This document shows, piece by piece, positions 54,995 through 63,272 of a DNA stretch of 63,272 bases. The stretch lies in NCBI GenBank assembly GCA_016282705.1, contig JAEELO010000094.1:1-63272 (forward strand). The letters are read 5' to 3'. The position numbers and the translations under genes are program-made. Numbering within the stretch: position 1 is the stretch's first letter; every line of letters starts with the position of its first letter. A model generated the notes under the pieces. The model made no database searches. It was given only the letters and a program-made list of their open reading frames with translations, and was not told the DNA's origin. This stretch comes from Candidatus Gastranaerophilales bacterium (GTDB lineage Bacteria; Cyanobacteriota; Vampirovibrionia; Gastranaerophilales; Gastranaerophilaceae).

Positions 54995-55552
54995 ATGATA
55001 TCAGTAAATGATTTAAAAACAGGCTTAACTCTTGATATAGATGGCGGTCTTTGGAATGTAGTAGAATTCATGCATGTAAAACCCGGTAAAGGTGCTGCAT
55101 TTGTAAGAACAAAATTAAAAAATGCAGAAACAGGCAATGTAATTGAAAAAACATTCAGAGCAGGTGAAAAAGTTGCTAAAGCTACTTTGGATAAAAGAGA
55201 TATGCAATACCTGTATAAAGAAGGCAATGATTTTGTTATGATGGACTTGGAAACATATGAACAATTAAGCGTATCATCAGATAAAATCGGCGACGGGATT
55301 AAATATTTAAAAGAAAATATGAATGTAGCAATATTATTCCATGGTTCAAATATTATCGGTATTGATATACCTAATTTTGTTGAACTTGAAGTAATTGATA
55401 CTCCGCCGGCAGAAAAGGGTAATACAGCTCAAGGCGGTACTAAACCTGCAACACTTGAAACGGGTGCTATTGTTAACGTACCGTTCTTTGTAACAGTTGG
55501 TACTGTTATAAGAGTTGATACCAGAACAAATGAATATTTAGACAGAGTTTAA
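54995..55552 (+). CDS. efp: Elongation factor P
   Basis: Relieves ribosome stalling at consecutive prolines. The 185 aa have the three beta-barrel domains. The KOW-like first domain contains VEFMHVKPGKGAAFVRTKLKN with the tip lysine of the PGKG loop that is modified in many species. The C-terminus FVTVGTVIRVDTRTNEYLDR is characteristic. AAAGGAAG precedes the ATG. It lies 12 bases from accB, the efp-accB pair typical of cyanobacteria. No modification enzyme (epmA, epmB or ymfI) is visible. Confidence 0.96.
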   Translation: MISVNDLKTGLTLDIDGGLWNVVEFMHVKPGKGAAFVRTKLKNAETGNVIEKTFRAGEKVAKATLDKRDMQYLYKEGNDFVMMDLETYEQLSVSSDKIGDGIKYLKENMNVAILFHGSNIIGIDIPNFVELEVIDTPPAEKGNTAQGGTKPATLETGAIVNVPFFVTVGTVIRVDTRTNEYLDRV

Positions 55553-55564
55553 GGACAATTTATA

Positions 55565-56026
55565 ATGAAATTTGATCTGGAGTATTTAGAAAAACTTGCA
55601 AATATAGTATATGAAAATGACCTTTCTGAAATAACTTTAGAAGACGAAGAAAAAGCAGTTTGTTTTAAACGAGAAAAACCGCAGCAGGTGGTTCAGACTG
55701 TTCCTGCGGTTATGCCTGCTACTATTACATCTCAGATTGTATCTTCATCCGGCGCAAAAACAGATGAAAATGCATCAGAACCTGTTCATAAAGGTAAACC
55801 GATTACAGCACCTATGGTAGGTACATATTATGAAGCACCATCACCTGATGATGCTCCGTTTGTAAAAGTCGGTGATAATATTTCAATAGGTCAGGTAGTA
55901 TGTATTATTGAAGCTATGAAGCTTATGAACGAAATAGAAGCTGATGTATCGGGCAGGGTTACCGAAATATGTATAAAAAACGGTGACTATGTTGAATTCG
56001 GTCAGCCTCTTATGTACGTTGAATAA
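55565..56026 (+). CDS. accB: Biotin carboxyl carrier protein of acetyl-CoA carboxylase
   Basis: Carries the biotin used to carboxylate acetyl-CoA for fatty acid synthesis. The 153 aa have a short N-terminal helix, a Ser/Ala/Thr/Glu-rich linker (about 40-80) and the biotinyl domain ITAPMVGTYYEAPSPDDAPFV followed by the EAMKLMNEIEAD loop with the biotinylated lysine. It has no accC partner next to it. It shares a transcript with efp and ends at a strong terminator. Confidence 0.96.
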   Translation: MKFDLEYLEKLANIVYENDLSEITLEDEEKAVCFKREKPQQVVQTVPAVMPATITSQIVSSSGAKTDENASEPVHKGKPITAPMVGTYYEAPSPDDAPFVKVGDNISIGQVVCIIEAMKLMNEIEADVSGRVTEICIKNGDYVEFGQPLMYVE

Positions 56027-56038
56027 TTATAATTTATT

Positions 56039-56071
56039 AAAAAAAGGAACCTTTTAAAGGTTCCTTTTTTT
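56039..56071. terminator. Bidirectional terminator between accB and ugpC
   Basis: AAAAAAAGGAACCTT and AAGGTTCCTTTTTTT form a 15-bp stem. It ends accB on the plus strand, overlaps the ugpC stop, and ends that gene on the minus strand. Confidence 0.9.
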
Positions 56072-57126
56072 TATATCCTTTTTTCTGTTGCACAGTCAAA
56101 AAACAGTATATTATCGGTATTTAATTTAAATACATAATCTTTATCTATATTAATATCTGCAGGTACGGAGGCACTGCAAGAACTTCCGTTTGCATTAAAA
56201 TATACAATTTGTTCACTGCCAAGCATTTCTTTTATTTCTATATCCGCTTTAAATTCAAAATTAGGATTTATACCGTTAAACTGTTCGGGTCTTATTCCTG
56301 CAATAACTTCGGTTTTCCCTGCAAGTTTATTTTTCTGTTCGTCATTTAATATAAATTGTGAGTTATTGATTGTTAAAGTATTGTCTTTTATTTCCGAACG
56401 AATAAAGTTCATGGAAGGTGAGCCTAAAAATCCTCCCACATACTTATTAACAGGGTTGTTATAAACTTCAGAAGGTGTTCCTATTTGTTGAATTACGCCT
56501 TTATCAATAACGGCAATTCTGTCTCCCATTGTTAATGCTTCTGTTTGGTCATGGGTTACATATATAAATGTTGTTTGGAGTTTTTGGTGCAGTTTTTTAA
56601 TTTCTGCTCTCATTTGTACTCTTAATTTGGCATCAAGATTGGATAAAGGTTCATCCATAAGAAATACTTTAGGATTTCTTACAATAGCTCTGCCTAATGC
56701 AACTCTTTGTCTTTGACCTCCGGATAATTGCTTTGGTTTTCTTTGAAGTAAATCCGAAAGATTAAGTATTTCAGCTGCTTCTTTTACTTTTGCATCAATT
56801 TCCTTTTTTGAAAATTTACGCATTTTTAAAGGGAATGCCATGTTATCATAAACGCTCATATGCGGATACAGTGCATAATTTTGGAAAACGAATGCTATAT
56901 CTCTGTCTTTTGGGTGAACATTATTAACTGTTTTGTTATCTATGGATATTTCGCCCGAAGTAATATCTTCTAATCCTGCAATCATTCTTAAAAGGGTTGA
57001 TTTACCGCAACCTGAAGCTCCTACAAGTACAAGAAATTCTTTATCTTCAACTTTTAGGCTGACATTATCTATTATTTTTTTTGTGTCGTATATTTTTGTA
57101 ATATTTTTTAGTTCAACCTGTGCCAT
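56071..57126 (-). CDS. ugpC: Sugar ABC transporter ATPase (MsmK/UgpC/MalK type)
   Basis: Energises uptake of oligosaccharides or sugar phosphates. The 351 aa have an ABC domain with Walker [18 protein letters not shown], signature [18 protein letters not shown], Walker [18 protein letters not shown], and the H-loop [17 protein letters not shown]-terminal TOBE/MalK-like regulatory domain follows (about 240-351). Such ATPases can serve several transporters. The only permease in the window is 23 kb away at 32877. It sits 1 base after the kinase-like gene, so they are cotranscribed. Confidence 0.95.
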   Translation of the reverse strand: MAQVELKNITKIYDTKKIIDNVSLKVEDKEFLVLVGASGCGKSTLLRMIAGLEDITSGEISIDNKTVNNVHPKDRDIAFVFQNYALYPHMSVYDNMAFPLKMRKFSKKEIDAKVKEAAEILNLSDLLQRKPKQLSGGQRQRVALGRAIVRNPKVFLMDEPLSNLDAKLRVQMRAEIKKLHQKLQTTFIYVTHDQTEALTMGDRIAVIDKGVIQQIGTPSEVYNNPVNKYVGGFLGSPSMNFIRSEIKDNTLTINNSQFILNDEQKNKLAGKTEVIAGIRPEQFNGINPNFEFKADIEIKEMLGSEQIVYFNANGSSCSASVPADINIDKDYVFKLNTDNILFFDCATEKRI

Positions 57127-57127
57127 A

Positions 57128-58282
57128 TTATTTAGCCTGAGCTTCTTCTACCAATGATTTTTCTATTGGAATAATAAATACAAATGAAACTTGATTTGCA
57201 TATTGATTGTTAATCCAAATTTCACCTTTTAATTTATTAATATATTTTTTGGTGCTGCCTAAAAGCAAGCTTTGAAGTAAATATTTTTTGGAATTTTTAT
57301 CTGCCTGTATGTACGGGTCAAAAATATCGGAATCATTGTATATGGTTGTATCTAATCCTTTGCAAGCGACTTCCATCATTAAATATGATTTTTCATTTGT
57401 ACCTTCTTTAATTTCAAATCCTTTTGCTAACAAAAATTCAGGTATAGGATTAGAAATATTGACGTTAACCGTACCTGTTTCAATTAATTCAAAGGCATTT
57501 TCAAGTAAATTAGACATTATCATTTTTAGGACATTTTTATCCGAATAACAGCTTTGTTTTATTAATTCTTCATTGTTTATGGCAAATTTTATGTCTTTAT
57601 TTTTTATTCTTACGGTTAATTCATTTGCTACAACCGAAAGCAATGAATTAACATCAAAGTTCTGATATTCAAATTTATAAATATCTGCTTCTACTTGAGA
57701 TAATTCTATCAATTTTTCAATAAATAATAATAATTCGGAAGAGTTATCATTCATTATTTGAAGATACTTTGTTTGTTTTTCATTTATTTCGCCACTTAAA
57801 CCTTCAAGCATGGCTTGAGAGAAACCAACAACGGAATGCAGCGGAGAACATAAATAATTAGACATTTTAGTTAATAAAACATTCTTTGTATGGTTTAGAA
57901 TTTTTTGTTCTTGTCTTTCCGTAATTAATTGGTCTAATAATGAGTGATCTTGAGTATTATCAATAATTGTCAGAATATATCTTTTCTTCTTACCTGAAGA
58001 AACATCCGTAACTTTTACGTCTGTGATTTTTGTATTTTGTTCTTCCGAAACTATTTTTAAAATTTGCTTAATTTCTTCATCTTTATTACTGATGATATTA
58101 TCGGAATTTATAATAAAATACTCGTTAATGTTTTTTCCTCTAAGTTTTTGGGTTTCAAACAGTTTGAAAGCTTTTTTATTTGCGTATAGAATTTTTCCTG
58201 TTTCATCAATTACCAGTACGGCTTCAGGCAGAAAAGTCAGTACATTATACTGTTTGCCCAATAATAAACTAAAAAAATTCAT
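57128..58282 (-). CDS. Histidine-kinase-like PAS protein with degenerate catalytic sites
   Basis: The 384 aa carry a PAS domain (about 11-110, with [21 protein letters not shown]) and then a region matching the HisKA and ATPase domains. Canonical phosphoacceptor context is MSHELRTPL; here it reads MSNYLCSPL, so His is replaced by Asn142. The N-box NLLEN (258-262) and F-box IFDPYIQ (320-326) persist, but the G1 (DxGxG) position reads ACKGLDTT and G2 (GLGL) reads QSLLLGST. It is therefore probably a pseudokinase. No response regulator is next to it. It is operonic with the ABC ATPase ugpC. Confidence 0.85.
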   Translation of the reverse strand: MNFFSLLLGKQYNVLTFLPEAVLVIDETGKILYANKKAFKLFETQKLRGKNINEYFIINSDNIISNKDEEIKQILKIVSEEQNTKITDVKVTDVSSGKKKRYILTIIDNTQDHSLLDQLITERQEQKILNHTKNVLLTKMSNYLCSPLHSVVGFSQAMLEGLSGEINEKQTKYLQIMNDNSSELLLFIEKLIELSQVEADIYKFEYQNFDVNSLLSVVANELTVRIKNKDIKFAINNEELIKQSCYSDKNVLKMIMSNLLENAFELIETGTVNVNISNPIPEFLLAKGFEIKEGTNEKSYLMMEVACKGLDTTIYNDSDIFDPYIQADKNSKKYLLQSLLLGSTKKYINKLKGEIWINNQYANQVSFVFIIPIEKSLVEEAQAK

Positions 58283-58366
58283 GAAAAAATCCCTTATAAT
58301 ATAAATTCCAATACAAAATTATTCTATCATATTGTGATAATTTTGCATAATCTTCACAAATCAATG

Positions 58367-59866
58367 TTAAATAACATTATCGGAAATAGTTTGAGGAACT
58401 TGTCTGTCAAGGGCATCAGGAAGAATATAATTAGTTGACAGTTCCGTATCTTTAATCAGGGAAGCCAAAGCAAAAGCACAATTAAGTTTAATTTCATTTG
58501 TAATTTTCTTAATACCGTGTTTCAATACACCGTTAAATAATCCGGGAAAAACAAGAGAATTATTTATTTGATTTGGGAAATCACTTCTTCCCGAGGCACT
58601 TATAAATGCACCGTATTCAATTGCTTTATCGGGCATGATTTCAGGTGTGGGATTTGCAAGTGCAAAAACAATCGGTTTATTATTCATAGATTTAATCATT
58701 TCTTTATCAACAAGGTTTGGAGCGGATAAACCTATAAAAACATCAGCGCCTTTAATACCTTCTTTTAAAGAACCTTTAAAATTATTTAAATTAGTATATT
58801 TGGAAATTTCTTCATGTGCGAAATTATTTTGTTCTCTGCCTTTATAGATAGCACCATCTATATCAAACATTGTTATGTTTGTTGCACCTACGGCAAGAAT
58901 CAGTTTGCAAACGGCAATTGCAGCTGCACCTGCACCGGAAAATACTATTTTTACCTCATTAACCTTTTTATTTGCAAGATGCAGTGCATTTAATAGAGCA
59001 GCCAGTACAACTACGGCAGTTCCGTGCTGGTCATCATGGAATATTGGTATATCAGCTTTTTCAATTAATTTATTTTCTACTTCAAAACATCTCGGAGCTT
59101 TTATGTCTTCAAGATTAATTCCCGAAAAAGAATTTTGAAGAAGAAGAATTATTTCAATAATTTCATCGGCATTTTGTGTTTTTAAACATAATGGCAATGC
59201 GCTGACATCACCAAGTTCTTGGAAAAGAACTGCTTTACCTTCCATTACGGGTAATCCTGCAAGTCCGCCTATATCACCGAGTCCTAAAACGGCACTTCCG
59301 TCCGATACTATACCAACAGGCTTTTCTTGCGGTTTTTCGGTTAATTCCGTTTCTATAACACCGCCTGCCATTTGTCTTAATTGCAGAGATTTTTCATTTG
59401 TTGTTCCTGTTAATTTATCATAGCTGAACATAAAAAGATTTTTGGATATGCATAAGAAAAACTCTTTTAAATCGGCAGCAGCACCTTTTAATACAGGAAT
59501 ATTAACATTAAAATCAATATTTTTAACTTCCGGTTCAATTAAACTCAAGTCAACGGCACCAAAAGACGGTTCAATATTGTTTACTACCAGTTTTATTTTT
59601 TCAGGTTCTTTTGAAGAAATTTCAAAAGGATATGCATCAATTCCTAAAGTACTTTTTAGAAATATTGCACGGTTCAAAGATGTTTGGTAATCAAAAGAAA
59701 TAACCGCAACGGAATTTTCTCTGTTTGTATATTCAAAAGACATTTCCGGATTTTCTTTTATTTTCAGACATGATGCTGCAACTCCGGGGGTATATACAAT
59801 AGCTAAAGCATCTTTATCTTTAACTTCGACTTTTGATATTATTTTTATTCCTTGATATTTCGCCAT
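58367..59866 (-). CDS. Malic enzyme with duplicated N-terminal module
   Basis: Decarboxylates malate to pyruvate, probably with NAD. The 499 aa have the tyrosine motif ALAIVYTPGVAASC (20-33), the metal/substrate core VSDGSAVLGLGDIGGLAGLPVMEGKAV (188-213), IPIFHDDQHGTAVVVLAALL and the dinucleotide fold FSGAGAAAIAVCK. Between the Tyr motif and core lie about 130 extra residues. Within these, 51-128 align with 182-278, for example NRAIFLKSTLGIDAYPFEISSK against GKAVLFQELGDVSALPLCLKT. This looks like a partial tandem duplication. It overlaps plsY by 1 base. Confidence 0.88.
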   Translation of the reverse strand: MAKYQGIKIISKVEVKDKDALAIVYTPGVAASCLKIKENPEMSFEYTNRENSVAVISFDYQTSLNRAIFLKSTLGIDAYPFEISSKEPEKIKLVVNNIEPSFGAVDLSLIEPEVKNIDFNVNIPVLKGAAADLKEFFLCISKNLFMFSYDKLTGTTNEKSLQLRQMAGGVIETELTEKPQEKPVGIVSDGSAVLGLGDIGGLAGLPVMEGKAVLFQELGDVSALPLCLKTQNADEIIEIILLLQNSFSGINLEDIKAPRCFEVENKLIEKADIPIFHDDQHGTAVVVLAALLNALHLANKKVNEVKIVFSGAGAAAIAVCKLILAVGATNITMFDIDGAIYKGREQNNFAHEEISKYTNLNNFKGSLKEGIKGADVFIGLSAPNLVDKEMIKSMNNKPIVFALANPTPEIMPDKAIEYGAFISASGRSDFPNQINNSLVFPGLFNGVLKHGIKKITNEIKLNCAFALASLIKDTELSTNYILPDALDRQVPQTISDNVI

Positions 59867-60522
59867 TATTTTCTTACTTTATTTTCTGTACCTTTAAGGA
59901 GTCGTTTAATATTTTCCTTGTGCCTTATTATTACATATATTGCACATATTGCAGCAAAGCAAATATAGTAAATATTTGGATATATTGCTGTCATAATAAT
60001 CGGAGCTAAAGAAACAGCAATAATTGAACCTAAAGAAACATATTTTGTAAAGAAAGTTATTAATCCCCATATAGCAGCAACAGCCAACCCTACCGGCCAA
60101 GATAAAGCAACGAGTGCTCCAATGCCTGTTGCAACTGATTTTCCTCCTGAAAAACCTAAAAATATTGATTTACTGTGACCTATAATAGCGCCAAGAGCTG
60201 CTAATACCGGTCCGATACCGAATACTAAAAATATGTCACCTTGTTCATTTGCAAAATCTTCATAATTACCGTATTTGTATGCAAGTAAAACAGGTATTAT
60301 ACCTTTAAGTGCATCCAAAAGAAGTACCGCAAAGAACCACTTTGTTCCCATTATTCTTTTTACGTTTGTTGCTCCTGTGGAACCCGAACCCGTTTCACGA
60401 ATATCGATATTTTTAAATTTTTTTACTATTAAATAACCTGTAGGTATTGAACCGATTAAATATGACAAAATAAAAACAGTTATAAATTTACCAATCATTA
60501 CTAATATAAGAGTTGTCGTCAT
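59866..60522 (-). CDS. plsY: Glycerol-3-phosphate acyltransferase PlsY
   Basis: Acylates glycerol-3-phosphate from acyl-phosphate, the first step of phospholipid synthesis with PlsX. The 218-aa membrane protein has five or so helices and motifs SIPTGYLIVKK, GSGSTGATNVKRIMG with the substrate-binding Gly/Ser/Asn, KGIIPVLLAY, and the cytosolic loop GHSKSIFLGFSGGKSVATG. It starts within the der stop (ATGA) and ends into the malic enzyme start, so the three are translationally linked. Confidence 0.95.
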   Translation of the reverse strand: MTTTLILVMIGKFITVFILSYLIGSIPTGYLIVKKFKNIDIRETGSGSTGATNVKRIMGTKWFFAVLLLDALKGIIPVLLAYKYGNYEDFANEQGDIFLVFGIGPVLAALGAIIGHSKSIFLGFSGGKSVATGIGALVALSWPVGLAVAAIWGLITFFTKYVSLGSIIAVSLAPIIMTAIYPNIYYICFAAICAIYVIIRHKENIKRLLKGTENKVRK

Positions 60523-61847
60523 TTTTTCTCTTCCTTTTCTTTAGCTTGAATTTTAATAGGAGTTCCTTTGAAACCAAAAGCTTCTCTTAATTTATTTTCT
60601 AAATATTTTACGTAATTATCTTTTAAAAAGTCTTCATTATTGATAAATAAAACAAAAGTTGGCGGTTGAGTTTTAACCTGAGTTGTATAGAATAGTTTTA
60701 AACGTTTTCCTCTTATACTTGCAGGCGGAGTCATGGAAACAGCATCCATAACTACTTTGTTTAAAAGGCTGGTCGAAATTCTTTTAGTTGCCTGTTCATA
60801 TACTTCTTTTGAAAGTTTATATAAATTTACCAATCTTTGTTTGGTTTTTGCACTTATGAAAACTTTAGGAACATAATTAAGGAAAGGCATTTCCAAATCT
60901 ATTTCTTTTTCAAATTTATTAATTGTTGTAGATTCTTTATTTTCAATCAAATCCCATTTATTAACGGCTAAGATAATTGCTTTACCGGAATCAATAATAG
61001 TGCCAGCGATTTTTTTATCTTGGTCTGATATACCTTCTGTTGCATCAATAACTAATATTGCGACATCGCAATTTCTTATTGCGCGAATAGAACGGTCAAC
61101 CGCAAATTTTTCAATACCCCAATCTACTTTTGATTTTTTTCTTATTCCTGCCGTATCAACAAGGATAAATTCTTCACCCTCATATTTAACTTTAGAATCT
61201 ATTGCATCACGTGTGGTACCTGAAACATCCGATACAATAACTCTTTCTTTGTTTAAAAGAGCATTTACAATGGATGATTTACCTACATTAGGTTTTCCGA
61301 CAATAGCAATTCTAATATTTTCAGATTTTTCTTCTTTTTCTAAATATTCAAAATCTTTTGTAACTGCATCTAACAGGTCGCCTACACCACCTGAACCATG
61401 CAGAGCAGAAATAGCAATGGGTTCTCCCATAGAAAGAGCATAAAATTCATTTGCATTTATGAATTGAACGGGGTCATCAAGTTTATTGACCGCAAGGAAA
61501 ATTTCTTTTCCGCTTTTTCTGAGGACATTAGCTATATCATAATCAATAGGGTTTAATCCTTCTTTTCCGTCAACAATAAAGATAATCTTGTCTGCTTCTT
61601 CACATGCAACTTTTGCTTGAGTGAAGATGTTAAGCATAATTTCATCTTCGTCCCCAGGAATTATACCGCCTGTATCAATTATTGTGAATTCTTTTTCCAT
61701 CCATTCAACGTCGAAGTATATTCTGTCACGTGTGACACCTGCCTGATCATCGACAATAGAGTGTCTTGAACCCAATATACGATTTACTAATGTGGATTTA
61801 CCCACATTAGGACGTCCAACTATTGCTACTATCGGTTTATTTGCCAT
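60519..61847 (-). CDS. der: Ribosome biogenesis GTPase Der (EngA)
   Basis: A tandem-GTPase protein needed for 50S ribosomal subunit maturation. The 442 aa contain two G domains: VGRPNVGKSTLVNRILG, VTRDRIYFD, DTGGIIPGD and NKLDD in the first; VGKPNVGKSSIVNALL, GTTRDAIDSK, DTAGIRKK and NKWDLIE in the second. A KH-like domain ends the protein from about 355. GTPases with this duplicated layout are unique to Der. A ribosome site lies upstream in the AAAAATAAATGG context. Confidence 0.97.
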   Translation of the reverse strand: MANKPIVAIVGRPNVGKSTLVNRILGSRHSIVDDQAGVTRDRIYFDVEWMEKEFTIIDTGGIIPGDEDEIMLNIFTQAKVACEEADKIIFIVDGKEGLNPIDYDIANVLRKSGKEIFLAVNKLDDPVQFINANEFYALSMGEPIAISALHGSGGVGDLLDAVTKDFEYLEKEEKSENIRIAIVGKPNVGKSSIVNALLNKERVIVSDVSGTTRDAIDSKVKYEGEEFILVDTAGIRKKSKVDWGIEKFAVDRSIRAIRNCDVAILVIDATEGISDQDKKIAGTIIDSGKAIILAVNKWDLIENKESTTINKFEKEIDLEMPFLNYVPKVFISAKTKQRLVNLYKLSKEVYEQATKRISTSLLNKVVMDAVSMTPPASIRGKRLKLFYTTQVKTQPPTFVLFINNEDFLKDNYVKYLENKLREAFGFKGTPIKIQAKEKEEKK

Positions 61848-62049
61848 TTATTTTTCCAATTATCTGATAATTGCTATTGTAATACAAATAAACAATACTA
61901 ACCAGTTATTAAGATTAATCCTATAATTTTGTTCACAAAACAGAAAAAATTATATAGCACAATCTAAACATGACAAAAAATTATCACATAATAAAAAATT
62001 CGATGAAAATTTATTGCAGATAAAATATTCAACCGATACTTGTTTGGCA

Positions 62050-62271
62050 TTATTTATAAATAAAAAGTTGACTTGGTTTAATTTCAAGCGCATCACATAA
62101 TTCAAACAAAAGATGAATACTAATTCCGCGTTTCGCAGTTTCAATTTTGGCAAGATGCTCTCTGGAAATATCAAGAATATCAGCAAGAGCATCTTGAGAT
62201 AATTTCTTTTCTTTCCTATATTTTGCAATATTTTTGCCTAATTGTTTTAATCTTTTATCGTCGTAATTCAT
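62050..62271 (-). CDS. Small XRE-type HTH regulator
   Basis: The 73 aa (start at 62271) are essentially one helix-turn-helix, LGKNIAKYRKEKKLSQDALADILDISREHLAKIETAKRGISIHLLFELCDALEIKPSQLF. Conservation of LSQ..LA......S...L..IE is classical for Cro/C1 types. It resembles solitary restriction-modification controllers and toxin-antitoxin antitoxins, but no partner gene is visible. A TTG at 62289 would add 6 residues without support. A region of about 200 bases downstream (61848-62049) holds no real gene. Confidence 0.85.
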   Translation of the reverse strand: MNYDDKRLKQLGKNIAKYRKEKKLSQDALADILDISREHLAKIETAKRGISIHLLFELCDALEIKPSQLFIYK

Positions 62272-62369
62272 ATCCACATTGTGATACAACCCATGTTAAA
62301 TGTATATAGTCCTATAGTTTACAATTATGAAAAGTCATATGTTATAAATATTTTGATATAATAAAAAAT

Positions 62370-63038
62370 ATGAAAATAATAATTTTTGACTTAGACGGTA
62401 CATTATTAAATACACTCAATGATTTATATATCTGTTTCAATTATGCAATTGAAAAATTCGGTTATCCCAAAAGGACGATGGAAGAAATAAAATCGTTTGT
62501 AGGTAACGGTATAAAAAAGGCAATAGAAAGAGCATTGCCTCATAAAGTAAATGAGGATGAGCTAAACAAAATAGTAAATGAGTTTAAAAATTATTACATT
62601 GAGCATATGAATGAACATACTCAGCCTTATGACGGTGTAGTTGATATGTTGAAAGAGTTAAAAGATAAGGGATACATAATAGCTGTTGTTTCAAACAAGT
62701 ATGATAATGCTGTAAAGGGACTTTGTAAAAGATATTTTGGTGATTTAGTAAATATAGCAGTGGGTGAAACTGAAAAAATAAGGAAAAAACCTGAAAAAGA
62801 CGGTATTTTAAAAGTTTTAAATGAACTTAATGCAGGAACTATACAAGAAAATGATATTATATATATAGGAGATTCCGAGGTGGATGTGGAAACTGCAAGA
62901 AATGTAAAAGTTCCTTGTATAAGTGTTTTATGGGGTTTTAAGGATAAAGATTTTTTGAAAAAGAACGGGGCAAGTATTTTTGCAGAAGTTCCGAATGATA
63001 TAATAAAAATAATTGAAAAAAAATTATATTTAGAATAG
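62370..63038 (+). CDS. HAD-family phosphatase (phosphoglycolate-phosphatase-like)
   Basis: The 222 aa show HAD motif I IIFDLDGTLLNTLND (3-17) with the nucleophile Asp, motif II AVVSNKYD, motif III with RKKPEKDGIL and the acidic motif IV IIYIGDSEVDVETA. The cap helix is of the C1 (beta-phosphoglucomutase/Gph) type, with FVGNGIKKAIERAL. Gph or a related phosphatase is likely, but the substrate is not determined. No good ribosome site precedes the ATG. Confidence 0.9.
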   Translation: MKIIIFDLDGTLLNTLNDLYICFNYAIEKFGYPKRTMEEIKSFVGNGIKKAIERALPHKVNEDELNKIVNEFKNYYIEHMNEHTQPYDGVVDMLKELKDKGYIIAVVSNKYDNAVKGLCKRYFGDLVNIAVGETEKIRKKPEKDGILKVLNELNAGTIQENDIIYIGDSEVDVETARNVKVPCISVLWGFKDKDFLKKNGASIFAEVPNDIIKIIEKKLYLE

Positions 63039-63061
63039 AATAAACGAGAGTGATGCAATAA

Positions 63062-63147
63062 GCCGGAGTGGCGAAATTGGTAGACGCATCAGACTCAAAA
63101 TCTGACGCAGCTCACCCTGCGTGCCGGTTCGAGTCCGGCCTTCGGCA
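63062..63147 (+). tRNA. tRNA-Leu (anticodon CAA)
   Basis: An 86-base tRNA with a variable arm. The acceptor GCCGGAG pairs with CTTCGGC, the D-arm is TGGCGAAATTGGTAGACGCA, and the anticodon stem TCAGA/TCTGA encloses loop CTCAAAA with anticodon CAA (UUG codons). The long variable arm CGCAGC...GCGT is the type II leucine form, and the T-arm has GGTTCGAGTCC. CCA is not encoded. Confidence 0.95.
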
Positions 63148-63161
63148 AATTAAACAAAAAG

Positions 63162-63186
63162 AAGAACCCATTTGGGTTCTTTTTTT
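63162..63186. terminator. Terminator after tRNA-Leu
   Basis: AAGAACCCA and TGGGTTCTT form a 9-bp stem with a 1-2 base turn, followed by eight T residues. It probably also ends the convergent gene at the right edge. Confidence 0.85.
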
Positions 63187-63204
63187 TATTTATATAGTTT
63201 TAAA

Positions 63205-63272
63205 TTAAAATCTTCCGTTCCATCTGGAATAATCATCATCAAGAAGTCTTGATAATTGTTTTTTTGTTATTA
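63205..63272 (-). CDS. C-terminal end of an unidentified protein, cut by the window
   Basis: On the minus strand a frame open to the edge ends KKQLSRLLDDDYSRWNGRF then TAA at 63205-63207, just beyond the terminator. The last 20 or so codons read like real coding sequence. Only 22 codons are visible, so the product cannot be named. Confidence 0.5.
   Translation of the reverse strand, partial: ITKKQLSRLLDDDYSRWNGRF

Noticed and set aside
61950-62228. 92-codon minus-strand frame beside the HTH gene
   Set aside because: It overlaps the well-supported HTH frame in another phase and reads as a low-complexity hydrophobic, Cys/Asn-rich shadow.

Overview
The window is an AT-rich bacterial chromosome segment, densely packed with housekeeping genes. 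There is no phage, insertion sequence, CRISPR array or rRNA. The best-supported guess at lineage is a Melainabacteria / Gastranaerophilales-like, non-photosynthetic relative of Cyanobacteria. This is an inference from four things: (i) efp sits directly next to accB without accC, the arrangement I associate with cyanobacteria; (ii) lineage-looking proteins carry an Asn-rich N-terminus followed by a short [V]xFxG motif (52877-54874 and 20469-20855); (iii) a TolC-type outer-membrane factor points to a diderm envelope; (iv) a four-subunit 2-oxoacid:ferredoxin oxidoreductase points to anaerobic metabolism. No 16S gene is present, so the assignment cannot be confirmed here.

Layout. 1-8212: tRNA-Lys with a broken, hairpin-split copy beside it, purA, typA, lysS, an HU gene with a near-consensus promoter, and mutS2. 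8233-14055 (minus): a hypothetical coiled-coil protein, a parvulin PPIase, nanK-nanE, mazG, hisG and an LCP cell-envelope enzyme. 14169-20338: a PLP lyase of the methionine gamma-lyase family, then a minus-strand run malQ-queD-uppP-punA-radical SAM. 20469-24197: a small tagged protein and a divergent tolC / marR-hlyD efflux locus lacking its inner-membrane pump. 24362-28906: glmU-prs, an RseP-type site-2 protease with an unusual insert, and a ComF-like PRTase. 28920-29125: an eroded palindromic repeat patch. 29162-31734: korDABC. 31943-40757: a DnaQ-like exonuclease, an orphan sugar permease, two tandem GT-C glycosyltransferases, an MsbA-like exporter, a HEAT-like protein, two overlapping micro-ORFs, a membrane protein and a rhodanese.

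40870-50704 is the most interesting block. It holds every gene needed for de novo UMP synthesis in one operon: pyrK, pyrD, pyrE, pyrB, pyrC, a pyrF::carA fusion, and carB. It is preceded by a strong promoter, an 11-residue leader ORF and a 16-bp terminator-like hairpin that begins at the leader stop codon, which is the layout of translation-coupled attenuation. 50713-63272: a divergent dxs, the 665-aa tagged protein, efp-accB, ugpC next to a degenerate histidine-kinase-like protein, a malic enzyme with an internal duplication, plsY, der, a small HTH regulator, a HAD phosphatase, tRNA-Leu and the tail of an unidentified gene.

Genes that plausibly work together: carA/carB through pyrF (UMP); prs, pyrE, purA, hisG and punA (PRPP and nucleotides); glmU, nanE/nanK, uppP, LCP, the GT-C pair and the exporter (envelope sugars); malQ plus dispersed sugar ABC parts (glycan use); kor and malic enzyme (anaerobic carbon metabolism); efp, lysS, typA and der (translation).
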